This document shows positions 28,060 to 35,694 of a stretch of DNA of 64,000 nucleotides, piece by piece. Origin of the DNA: Variovorax sp. Root473 (GTDB lineage: Bacteria; Pseudomonadota; Gammaproteobacteria; Burkholderiales; Burkholderiaceae_C); assembly GCF_001426505.1 (NCBI RefSeq), contig NZ_LMEV01000017.1:229899-293898 (forward strand), written 5' to 3'. The position numbers were made by a program, and so were the translations under genes. Position 1 is the stretch's first letter. Each line of letters begins with the position of its first letter. The notes beneath the pieces were generated by a model. It ran no database searches and was not told the origin of the DNA. It worked only from the letters and a program-made list of their open reading frames with translations.

Positions 28060-28479
28060 ATGTACAGCTCTCACCATTCCCGCACCGGTGTCGGCGCCTA
28101 CGCGCGCGTCGGCATCGAGACGCGCGCCATGAGCGCGTCGCCGCTGCAGCTCATCCACATGCTGTTCGACGGCGCGAAGACCGCCATCGGCGCGGCACGC
28201 CTGCACATGGCGGCCGGCGACGTCGGTGCCAAGGGCCAGGCGATCTCGAAGGCGATCAACATCGTCGACAACGGCCTGAAGGCCAGCCTCGATGCGGAGG
28301 CAGCGGGCGAGGGCGGCACCGACATCGTCGGCAATCTGTCGTCGCTGTACGACTACGTCGTGCAGCGCCTGCTGCTGGCCAATCTGCGCAACGACGTGCA
28401 GGCGCTGGACGAGGCCGACCGCCTGCTCGACCACCTCGCTTCCGCCTGGCGGGAGATCGACGACAGGCCTTCCAACTGA
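28060..28479 (+). CDS. fliS: Flagellin export chaperone FliS
   Basis: FliS binds the C-terminus of flagellin and holds it unfolded before export. The 139-residue product is helical and shows YARVGIETRAMSASPLQLIH, MLFDGAKTAIGAARLHMAAG and DEADRLLDHLASAWREI, matching the family. The fliT start overlaps its stop by one base. Confidence 0.95.
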   Translation: MYSSHHSRTGVGAYARVGIETRAMSASPLQLIHMLFDGAKTAIGAARLHMAAGDVGAKGQAISKAINIVDNGLKASLDAEAAGEGGTDIVGNLSSLYDYVVQRLLLANLRNDVQALDEADRLLDHLASAWREIDDRPSN

Positions 28480-28844
28480 TGATGCAGAGCGTGAACCGGG
28501 GGCAGGAACAGATGGCCGTGCGCAGCGAGATCGTTCATTGCTACGAGCAATTGGCCGCGTGCATCTCGCGGATGCTGGCGCTGGCCCGTGCGAAGGAATG
28601 GGGGCAGCTGCCCGAGCTGGAGTCACGGTGCTCGGCATCGGTCGAGCGCCTGAAGGCGATCCAGTCGCTGGCGTCGCTGGAGCCTGCGCAGCGCGACCTC
28701 GTGCTGCATCTGCTGGAGCGCATCTGCACCGAGCAGGCCGAGCTGTCGGGGCTCATCAAGCCGCAGCTCGACGACCTGATCCGCCGCATGGATTCGCTGA
28801 ACCACCAGAAGAACCTCGGCAAGGCCTACGGCCTCGCCCACTGA
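28479..28844 (+). CDS. fliT: FliT-type flagellar chaperone
   Basis: The 121-residue helical product (EIVHCYEQLAACISRMLALA; HLLERICTEQAELSGLIKPQ) fits FliT in size, content and position after fliS. Enteric FliT chaperones FliD and also binds FlhC, damping the master regulator; whether this one does so is unproven. Sequence conservation of FliT is low, so the call leans on context. Two adjacent ATGs (28479 and 28482) are possible starts. Confidence 0.8.
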   Translation: MMQSVNRGQEQMAVRSEIVHCYEQLAACISRMLALARAKEWGQLPELESRCSASVERLKAIQSLASLEPAQRDLVLHLLERICTEQAELSGLIKPQLDDLIRRMDSLNHQKNLGKAYGLAH

Positions 28845-28878
28845 CGCGCGCGACGACAGGACACAGGACAACACCACC

Positions 28879-30096
28879 GTGGCCATGCTGGGACTCACCG
28901 GACTGATCGATGCACTGATGGCTGCGCGCCTGACGCCGCGGCTGGACCTGCTCGGCCTCAAGCCGGAGACCACGGTCGGCGCACCCGGTGCGGCGGTGGC
29001 CGTGCCGAAGACGGCGAACGACGTGCGCCTGCCGTCTCGTGCGGCGCTGGACCGGCTGGTGCCGTCGGGCGCTTCGGGTGGTGATGTGACTGCGCCCGCG
29101 GCGGGTGATGTGCCATCGTCCCTCGACACCCGCCTGTCGATCGCCGCACGTGTGATCGGTGCGGTGCTGGCCGACCAGCAGGCGGGGCCGGGGCCGGTGC
29201 GTGGCGAGGCGCCGTTGTTGTCGCCCGTGGCGCGGCAAGGCGTGAATGCCGTCGCCCTGTCGGGCACGCTGGCGCAGACGGTGTCGGACAGCGGGCTGTT
29301 CTACGAGTCGCACCTTGCCGAGTTCGCGGCGGGCACGCGCACGCTCGCGCAGATGGCGCGGGAGCCGCAGGCGCGTTGGGCGACTCCGGTGATGGTGGCG
29401 ACGAACGGGCAGGGCGCCGTGGCAGCTGCGATGCCGCTTGCCGTCGCGGATGGCGTGGCGCCAACGACGCCGAATGCATCGGTGCCCGCTGCGCAGGCCG
29501 ACGCGCCGGAAGCTCAAATCGCATCCCATGCGCAGGGCGCCGTGCGCGGCGAAGCCGCTGCCGCTGCGGCGCCCGATGCCGCGCGCGTGCAAGCGGCCTA
29601 CGGTGTGTCCGATGCGGAGCCGGAGATGCCCGCGCTCCGCAGCGCAGAACACGCACGCGCCGCAGCCGACGTCACCCCCACGCCCGCCCCGCGCGGCGCG
29701 GAGGTGATCCATCCGCAAGCTGTCACCGTCGTGCACCAGCAGCTCGACCTGCTGGCCAACGCCGCCTTCCGGTGGAGCGGCCACGCGTGGCCCGAGGTGC
29801 CGATGACGTGGTCGATCAAGGAAGAGCAAGCCAAGTCAGGTGCACGGGAAGGCGAGCCATCGGAAGAGGAAGGCGCACGCCGCTGGTCGACCACCGTGTC
29901 GCTCGTGCTGCCGCGGCTGGGCGAAGTCGACCTGCGCCTGAGCCTCGGCGGCCCGACCGTGCAGGCGTACCTGCATGCGCGCGAGGACAGCACCGTGGCC
30001 CGCCTGCGCGGCGACGCCGGCCGGCTCGCGCAACGCTTCGAGGCGGTCGGCCTTCAGCTGCAGCAGTTGCAGGTCACGGCGAAGGCGGTGGGATGA
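28879..30096 (+). CDS. Second FliK-like hook-length-control-family protein
   Basis: The 405-residue product has a long Ala/Pro/Val-rich, low-conservation N-terminal part. The C-terminal domain resembles Flg_hook: WSTTVSLVLPRLGEVDLRLS, LGGPTVQAYLHAREDSTVAR and LAQRFEAVGLQLQQLQVTAK. The true FliK is at 16937-18229. The opening MLGLTGLIDALMAARLTPRL is distinct. It is coupled by an ATGA overlap to a gene encoding only the C-terminal domain of FlhB, the known partner of FliK, so the pair may act together in export switching. Function is inferred from domain pairing. Confidence 0.72.
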   Translation: MAMLGLTGLIDALMAARLTPRLDLLGLKPETTVGAPGAAVAVPKTANDVRLPSRAALDRLVPSGASGGDVTAPAAGDVPSSLDTRLSIAARVIGAVLADQQAGPGPVRGEAPLLSPVARQGVNAVALSGTLAQTVSDSGLFYESHLAEFAAGTRTLAQMAREPQARWATPVMVATNGQGAVAAAMPLAVADGVAPTTPNASVPAAQADAPEAQIASHAQGAVRGEAAAAAAPDAARVQAAYGVSDAEPEMPALRSAEHARAAADVTPTPAPRGAEVIHPQAVTVVHQQLDLLANAAFRWSGHAWPEVPMTWSIKEEQAKSGAREGEPSEEEGARRWSTTVSLVLPRLGEVDLRLSLGGPTVQAYLHAREDSTVARLRGDAGRLAQRFEAVGLQLQQLQVTAKAVG

Positions 30097-30377
30097 GCGA
30101 TGCGCTTCACGGCCGCCACGGCGCCGTCGTGCTCTCGCACGCGGACACGCGCAAGGCGCCCGTCGTGGTCGCCAAGGGCTATGGCGTGGTGGCCGAATCA
30201 ATCATGCGCGAGGCGCGCGCGCACGGGCTTTACGTGCATGCCTCGGCCGACCTCGTGAAGCTGTTGATGCAGGTCGACCTCGACCGCCAGATCCCGCCGC
30301 AGCTGTACCAGGCGGTCGCGGAAGTGATGGCCTGGATTCACCGGCTCGAAGGCGGCACCGAGGCCGCGGCGCCGTGA
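30093..30377 (+). CDS. Stand-alone FlhB C-terminal-domain protein (FhlB/YlqH type)
   Basis: The 94-residue product matches the cytoplasmic domain of FlhB after the cleavage site: KAPVVVAKGYGVVAESIMRE, ARAHGLYVHASADLVKLLMQ and IPPQLYQAVAEVMAWIHRLE. Compare full-length FlhB at 40790-41932 (PRVVAKGTELVAARIRELAK; IPAGLYTAVAEVLAWVYQLK). The membrane part and the NPTH autocleavage motif are absent. Similar solo domains in other bacteria can partly replace the cleaved FlhB fragment. The start overlaps the FliK-like gene (ATGA). It ends the fliS-fliT run, about 320 bases before flhD. Confidence 0.82.
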   Translation: MSDALHGRHGAVVLSHADTRKAPVVVAKGYGVVAESIMREARAHGLYVHASADLVKLLMQVDLDRQIPPQLYQAVAEVMAWIHRLEGGTEAAAP

Positions 30378-30695
30378 CGAAAAAGGCGGATCTATGGAAA
30401 GTCATTGACTATGGAGCGGATGCGGAAAACCAGCCCACCGATTAACACCCGGCGGCACTCGATAGTCTTGATGAATTCAATTCGCGGGCTGATTTCCAAG
30501 GCCGGAATACACACGTTGGTAACAATTACTTGCATTGGCTGACGGCTGGCGGGAATCGACCATGAAACCGATTCCCTAGAGGAGCGGTCAGGCATTTCGT
30601 GTCGCCCTTTCACTGAACTTTTGCTCTACTTTTACGCCGAAGTGTAAATAAGTGTGTATATAATGTATACATGTTGGATGGACAGCGGAGTCGAC
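30378..30695 (+). promoter_or_regulatory. AT-rich regulatory region upstream of flhDC
   Basis: This 318-base non-coding stretch is much lower in G+C than its surroundings. Near its right end are a perfect TATAAT (30659-30664), two AAGTGT direct repeats ten bases apart (30640-30645, 30650-30655) and a ten-base palindrome ATGTATACAT (30663-30672). No good -35 sits 17 bases from TATAAT (the hexamer there is GCCGAA), which suits activator-dependent transcription. CGGAG lies just before the chosen flhD ATG. This is presumably the master promoter of the flagellar cascade. Confidence 0.65.
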
Positions 30696-31100
30696 ATGGA
30701 ATCGGAAATGGAAGTAGACGTGGAAAATTGCAATGTCAACGCAAGCGGCGTGATTTCCAAGGAAATCGGCGAGATCAATCTGGCCTATATGCTGCTCGCC
30801 CAGAAGCTGGTGAAGCGGGACCGGGCGGAAGCCATGTTCCGCCTCGGCGTGGGGCGTGAGCTGGCCGATCTGCTCATGAACATGTCGCTCAGCCAGATCG
30901 TGAAGCTGGCCGCGTCCAACTTCCTGCTGTGCAGCTTTCGCCTGGACGACCGGCCGATGTTTGCCGTGGTCGGCGAGGGCAAGGAGCCCGCGCTGCAGCA
31001 GGCCCACATGTCGATCCTGATGAGCGCGCGCCAGACGCAGGCGCAGGCACAGGCCCACGCCCAACCGCAGATGCGCAAAGCAGGTGCGGCCAGCGCATGA
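30696..31100 (+). CDS. flhD: Flagellar transcriptional activator subunit FlhD
   Basis: FlhD pairs with FlhC (FlhD4C2) to switch on class II flagellar promoters. The core is collinear with enteric FlhD: EIGEINLAYMLLAQKLVKRD, RAEAMFRLGVGRELADLL, SLSQIVKLAASNFLLCSFRL and LQQAHMSILMSARQ. The ATG at 30696 (134 residues) is preferred because CGGAG lies seven bases upstream; ATGs at 30654 and 30678 are also in frame but would overlap the presumed promoter. The N-terminus before EIGEIN is about 20 residues longer than in E. coli, and the C-terminus is Gln/Ala-rich. Confidence 0.93.
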   Translation: MESEMEVDVENCNVNASGVISKEIGEINLAYMLLAQKLVKRDRAEAMFRLGVGRELADLLMNMSLSQIVKLAASNFLLCSFRLDDRPMFAVVGEGKEPALQQAHMSILMSARQTQAQAQAHAQPQMRKAGAASA

Positions 31101-31161
31101 GCGCCGCGCCGGGCCGCCCCAAGCAAGCTCGCACCGCAGTGCGAAGCACGAAGGTATTCGA

Positions 31162-31752
31162 ATGACTGCCAAGAGCATCCTGGGCGAAGTCCGGCAGGTG
31201 CAGCTCGCGGTCGAACTCATCGGCCTGGGCGCCCGCCTGCAGTTCCTGGAGGCCGTGGTCGCGCTGAGCCGCGAGCGGCTGATCCGCCTGTACAAGGAGC
31301 TCAAGGGCGTCTCGCCGCCCAAGGGCCTGCTGCCGTTTTCCACCGACTGGTACATGACCTGGCTGGCGAACATCCACTCGTCGATGTTCTACAACATCTA
31401 CCGCTTCATGCGCGACGAGGCCGGCGAGGACGAGCTGCCCGCGCTCATCAAGGCCTACCGCCTGTACACCGAGCAGGTCCAGGCGCAGGGCAGCGAGGTC
31501 GTGCTCGACTTCACGCGCGCCGAAACCATGGTGCGTTTCTTCGACAGCGACATGCTGCAGCTGAGCCCGTGCAGCCGCTGCGGCGGCCACTTCGTGGCGC
31601 ATGCCCACGACCACAAGCACGGCTACGTGTGTGTGCTGTGCCGCCCGCCTTCGCGCGCGGGCAAGGCGCGCAAGCCCAAGCTCGCACCGGTGCGCCGCAG
31701 CGGCCTGATCGCCGGCGGCCCGGTGCTCGACATCGGCGGCGCCATCTCGTGA
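31162..31752 (+). CDS. flhC: Flagellar transcriptional activator subunit FlhC
   Basis: This is the DNA-contacting partner of FlhD. The 196-residue product has the family length and the four zinc-binding cysteines at 137, 140, 157 and 160 (SPCSRCGG and YVCVLC), in the same spacing as E. coli FlhC. Other landmarks are VQLAVELIGLGARLQFLE and FSTDWYMTWLANIHSSMFYN. It follows flhD by 61 bases and a terminator-like hairpin follows its stop. Confidence 0.96.
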   Translation: MTAKSILGEVRQVQLAVELIGLGARLQFLEAVVALSRERLIRLYKELKGVSPPKGLLPFSTDWYMTWLANIHSSMFYNIYRFMRDEAGEDELPALIKAYRLYTEQVQAQGSEVVLDFTRAETMVRFFDSDMLQLSPCSRCGGHFVAHAHDHKHGYVCVLCRPPSRAGKARKPKLAPVRRSGLIAGGPVLDIGGAIS

Positions 31753-31755
31753 AAG

Positions 31756-31787
31756 CGCCCCGGCGCCCGGCGCGGGTTTTTTGTTTT
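31756..31787 (+). terminator. Terminator-like hairpin between flhC and motA
   Basis: CGCCCCGG and CCGGCGCG (31756-31774) pair with one mismatch around a CGC loop, followed after GG by TTTTTTGTTTT. It starts four bases after the flhC stop and 28 bases before motA, so flhDC and motAB-che are probably separate or only partly joined transcripts. Confidence 0.65.
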
Positions 31788-31814
31788 GGACGCCTCAGGG
31801 CATAGGGGAAGCGC

Positions 31815-32675
31815 GTGCTGGTTCTGGTGGGATATCTGGTGGTGATCGGCGCCGTCTTCGGCGGCTACGGCCTCATGGGCGGGCATTTCGGCGTGCTGTT
31901 CCAGCCGGTGGAACTGCTCATGATCGGCGGCTCCGCGCTCGGTGCATTCATTGCGGGCAACAACGGCAAGACCATCAAGGCGACCATCCGCGAGCTGCCG
32001 CTCCTGCTGCGTTCTTCCAGGCACAACCGCCAGCTCTACATGGACCTGCTGGCGCTGCTGTACGAGTTGCTCGCCAAGGCCCGCAAGGAGGGCATGATGA
32101 AGCTCGAGTCCGACGTGGAAGCGCCGCAGCACAGCGAGATCTTCGGCCGCTACCCGACGATCCTGGCGCACGAGGGCATCACCGTGTTCCTGTGCGACTA
32201 CCTGCGCCTGGTCATCAGCGGCAACACCGACGCGCACGAGATCGAGGCCCTCATGGACCACGAGATCGACACGATCCGCCACGAAGCCGCCGTGCCCGGC
32301 CACAGCCTCTCGCGCGTGGGCGACGCGCTGCCCGCGCTGGGCATCGTCGCGGCTGTGATGGGCGTGGTGCATGCGCTGGGTTCGGCCCACCTGCCGCCTT
32401 CGGAAATGGGCGCGCTCATTGCGCATGCCATGGTCGGCACCTTTTTGGGCGTGCTGCTGGCCTACGGCTTCGTGTCGCCGCTGGCCTCGCTGATCGAGCA
32501 GAAGGTCGAGGAGGGCATGAAGATCTACCAGTGCGCCAAGGTCACGCTGCTGGCCAGCCTGAACGGCTACGCGCCGCAGCTGGCCGTGGAGTTCGGCCGC
32601 AAGGTGCTGTTCTCCACAGAGCGCCCGTCCTTCACCGAGCTGGACGAGCACGTACGCGAAGTCAAGGCGCGCTGA
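31815..32675 (+). CDS. motA: Flagellar stator protein MotA
   Basis: MotA is the proton-channel stator subunit that pushes FliG. The 286-residue product has four membrane helices: LVGYLVVIGAVFGGYGLMGG at the start, LFQPVELLMIGGSALGAFIA, and then AVPGHSLSRVGDALPALGIV, in which the conserved prolines sit before the third helix, and GTFLGVLLAYGFVSPLA. The cytoplasmic loop carries charged residues around EGMMKLESDVEAPQHSEIF. The GTG start has GGGGAAG upstream. motB follows after 13 bases. Confidence 0.96.
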   Translation: MLVLVGYLVVIGAVFGGYGLMGGHFGVLFQPVELLMIGGSALGAFIAGNNGKTIKATIRELPLLLRSSRHNRQLYMDLLALLYELLAKARKEGMMKLESDVEAPQHSEIFGRYPTILAHEGITVFLCDYLRLVISGNTDAHEIEALMDHEIDTIRHEAAVPGHSLSRVGDALPALGIVAAVMGVVHALGSAHLPPSEMGALIAHAMVGTFLGVLLAYGFVSPLASLIEQKVEEGMKIYQCAKVTLLASLNGYAPQLAVEFGRKVLFSTERPSFTELDEHVREVKAR

Positions 32676-32688
32676 CCTGCCCACAGCC

Positions 32689-33597
32689 ATGAACGACGCG
32701 AAGCCCCGCATCATCATCAAGCGCGCCCATGGCGGCGGGCACGGCGGCGGCCATGCGGGCGGCGGCTGGAAGATCGCCTATGCCGACTTCATGACGGCCA
32801 TGATGGCCTTCTTCCTCGTCATGTGGCTGCTGTCGATCTCCAGCCCCAAGCAGCGCGAAGGCATTGCCGAGCACTTTCGCATGCCGCTGCGCGTGGCGCT
32901 GGCCGGGGGCGACAAGAGCAGCATGAGCACCAGCATGATCCCTGGTGGTGGCGCCGACGTGATGCACACCGAGGGCGAAGTGCGGCACACCGAGGCCGAC
33001 AGCGAAGACGCGGCCGACGCCAGCCGCCTGGCCGAGATGAAGAAGAAGCTCGACGAGCTGATCGAGAAGAGCCCGGCGTTTCAGCAGTTCCGCTCGCAGA
33101 TCCTCATCGACATCACCACGGAAGGCTTGCGCCTGCAGATCGTGGACAGCGAGAACCGTCCCATGTTCGAGCTGGCCAGCGCCCGCGTGGTGCCGCACAT
33201 GCGCGCCATCCTTCGCGAGCTGGCGCCGGTGCTCAACGGTCTGCCCAACAAGCTCACGCTGTCGGGCCACACCGACGCCATCGTCTACACCAACGACCGT
33301 TCGTACGGCAACTGGGAACTCTCGGCCGACCGCGCCAACGCCTCGCGCCGAGAGCTGGTGGCGGGCGGCATGGCCGAGGACAAGGTGCTGCGCGTGATCG
33401 GCCTGGCCGACAGCATGCACCTGGACCGCGCCGACCCGCGCAACCCCATCAACCGCCGCATCAGCATCATCCTGCTGAACCACCGCACGCAGGAGCGCAT
33501 CGAGCGCGAGAACAGCAACGACGCCGGTGCCACGCGCATCGGCCTGCCGCCACCGGCCGCGCAGGCGCGCACGGCGGTGGGACACACGGCGGGATAA
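32689..33597 (+). CDS. motB: Flagellar stator protein MotB
   Basis: MotB anchors the stator to peptidoglycan. The 302-residue product has a Gly/His-rich cytoplasmic start, one membrane helix with the essential proton-binding Asp33 (KIAYADFMTAMMAFFLVMWL), a plug/linker region (about 60-130), and an OmpA-like domain. The last is seen in NKLTLSGHTDAIVYTNDRSY, GNWELSADRANASRRELV and NPINRRISIILLNHR. Tyr next to Asp33 suits a proton-driven MotB. Confidence 0.96.
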   Translation: MNDAKPRIIIKRAHGGGHGGGHAGGGWKIAYADFMTAMMAFFLVMWLLSISSPKQREGIAEHFRMPLRVALAGGDKSSMSTSMIPGGGADVMHTEGEVRHTEADSEDAADASRLAEMKKKLDELIEKSPAFQQFRSQILIDITTEGLRLQIVDSENRPMFELASARVVPHMRAILRELAPVLNGLPNKLTLSGHTDAIVYTNDRSYGNWELSADRANASRRELVAGGMAEDKVLRVIGLADSMHLDRADPRNPINRRISIILLNHRTQERIERENSNDAGATRIGLPPPAAQARTAVGHTAG

Positions 33598-33653
33598 CAA
33601 GAACGAAAAAGGAAGCGGCCGCGCGTGTGAGCGTGGACCCGGAGCAACCACAG

Positions 33654-35669
33654 ATGGACCTCAGTCAATTCACCCAGGCCTTCTTCGTCGAAGCCATCGA
33701 GCTGCTGGCGCAGATGGAGCAGCTGCTGCTCGACCTCGACGTCGAGGCGCCCGACGGCGAGCAGCTCAATGCCATCTTCCGCGCGGCGCACTCGATCAAG
33801 GGCGGCGCGGCCACGTTCGGTTTCACCGCCTTGACCCACACCACGCACGTGCTCGAAACGCTGCTGGACAGGGCCCGCCACGGGCAGCTGCACCTGAACG
33901 CTTCGATGATCGATGCCTTTCTGGAAACGAAGGACGCCTTGCAAGAACAACTCACCGCCTACCAGGCCGGCAAGGAGCCGGACGCCGACCGGGTCGCCCA
34001 CATCTGCGGCGTGCTTCAGCAACTGGCGATGGAGACCCACGCCGCAGCGCCCGCGCCTGTGCCCGCACAGGCGCCGGTCGTTCAGGCCATTGCGCCGGCC
34101 GATGAAGGCCGCAGCGACGGCGTGCTCGTCATCCGCTTCGCGCGCCTGTCCGACAGCGAGTGCGATCTGCTCGCCGGCGAGCTGACCAACCTCGGCTCCG
34201 TGCTGACGCGCACGCGCAGCAACGACCAGCTCACGGTGCGGCTCGCGACCACCTGCGACCCCGACGACATCGTGGCCGTGTGCTGCTTCGTCATCGATGA
34301 ATCGCAGATCGACATCACGCGCGAGGTGGCGCAAGAAGCCGCGCCCGTGGCTGTGGCGACGGTGCCGGTCGTGCAACCGACCGCCGCACCGCCCGCCGCA
34401 CCGGCCGCTGCAGCGGTCGCGGCTGCACCTGCCAGCGCGAAGGAGTCCAGCTCCCTGCGCGTCGATGTCGAGAAGGTCGACCAGCTCATCAACCTCGTGG
34501 GCGAACTCGTCATCACGCAGTCGATGCTCACGCAGGCCGCCACCGTGCTCGACCCCGTGGCCTACGAGCGCTTCCTGAGCGGGCTGGGCCACCTGGAGCG
34601 CAACGCGCGCGACCTGCAGGAATCGGTGATGTCCATCCGCATGATGCCGATGGACTACGTGTTCAGCCGCTTCCCCCGCGTGATCCGCGACGTGAGCGCC
34701 AAGCTCGGCAAGCAGGTGCGCCTGGACACCTACGGCAAGGAGACCGAGCTCGACAAGGGCCTCATCGAACGCATCGTCGATCCGCTCACGCACCTCGTGC
34801 GCAACAGCCTGGACCACGGCATCGAGGCCCCCGAGGTGCGCCTGGCCAAGGGCAAGGACGCCACCGGCCAGCTGTTGCTGTCCGCGCAGCACCACGGCGG
34901 CAACATCGTGATCGAGGTGAGCGACGACGGCGCGGGCCTGAACCGCGAGCGCATCCTCGACAAGGCGCGCCAGCAGGGCCTGCCGGTGAGCGACGCCATG
35001 CCCGACGAAGAAGTGTGGCAGCTGATCTTCGCGCCCGGCTTCTCCACCGCCGAGCAGGTCACCGACATCTCGGGGCGCGGCGTGGGCATGGACGTGGTCA
35101 AGCGCAACATCCAGGAGATGGGCGGCCACGTGGAGATCCATTCGCGCGGCGGGCAGGGAACGTCGACGCGCATCGTGCTGCCGCTCACGCTGGCCATTCT
35201 CAACGGCATGTCGGTGCGCGTGGGCAGCGAGGCCTACATCCTGCCGCTGAGCTACGTGATCGAGTCGCTGCAGCCGCTGCCCGAACACCTGCACTCCATC
35301 ACCGCCGATGGCCACGTGATCCGCGTGCGCGGCGAGTACCTGCCGCTCATCGAGCTGCACCGCGTGTTCGACGTGGCCGGCGCGCAGACGCAGCCCACGC
35401 AGGGCATTCTCGTGATCGTGCAGGCCGACGACAGCCGCTTTGCGCTCCTGGTCGACGAGCTGCTGGGACAGCACCAGGTGGTGGTGAAGAACCTGGAGAC
35501 CAACTACCGCAAGGTGCCGGGCATCTCGGCCGCCACTATCCTGGGCGACGGCAGCGTGGCCTTCATCGTCGACGTGGGGGCGATGCCGCGCATCCAGCGC
35601 GCGCAGGCCGCAAGCACGGCGGCGCTGGCCGGCGCCGCACGCCGCAGCACCGACGCCCTCATTTCCTGA
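33654..35669 (+). CDS. cheA: Chemotaxis histidine kinase CheA
   Basis: CheA phosphorylates CheY and CheB under receptor control. The 671-residue product has an HPt domain with phosphorylated His46 (IFRAAHSIKGGAATFGF), a P2-like response-regulator-binding domain (about 150-225) and a Pro/Ala linker. The dimerisation helix reads LRVDVEKVDQLINLVGELVI. The ATPase boxes are N (HLVRNSLDHGIE, about 380), G1 (VSDDGAGLNRERI), F (IFAPGFSTAEQ) and G2 (GRGVGMDVVKRNIQ), and a CheW-like domain follows from about 505. The ATG at 33654 is preferred; GTG at 33627 would add nine residues. No cheW follows directly. Confidence 0.96.
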   Translation: MDLSQFTQAFFVEAIELLAQMEQLLLDLDVEAPDGEQLNAIFRAAHSIKGGAATFGFTALTHTTHVLETLLDRARHGQLHLNASMIDAFLETKDALQEQLTAYQAGKEPDADRVAHICGVLQQLAMETHAAAPAPVPAQAPVVQAIAPADEGRSDGVLVIRFARLSDSECDLLAGELTNLGSVLTRTRSNDQLTVRLATTCDPDDIVAVCCFVIDESQIDITREVAQEAAPVAVATVPVVQPTAAPPAAPAAAAVAAAPASAKESSSLRVDVEKVDQLINLVGELVITQSMLTQAATVLDPVAYERFLSGLGHLERNARDLQESVMSIRMMPMDYVFSRFPRVIRDVSAKLGKQVRLDTYGKETELDKGLIERIVDPLTHLVRNSLDHGIEAPEVRLAKGKDATGQLLLSAQHHGGNIVIEVSDDGAGLNRERILDKARQQGLPVSDAMPDEEVWQLIFAPGFSTAEQVTDISGRGVGMDVVKRNIQEMGGHVEIHSRGGQGTSTRIVLPLTLAILNGMSVRVGSEAYILPLSYVIESLQPLPEHLHSITADGHVIRVRGEYLPLIELHRVFDVAGAQTQPTQGILVIVQADDSRFALLVDELLGQHQVVVKNLETNYRKVPGISAATILGDGSVAFIVDVGAMPRIQRAQAASTAALAGAARRSTDALIS

Positions 35670-35694
35670 ACCGGTTCATTCGACGGACGGCCGC

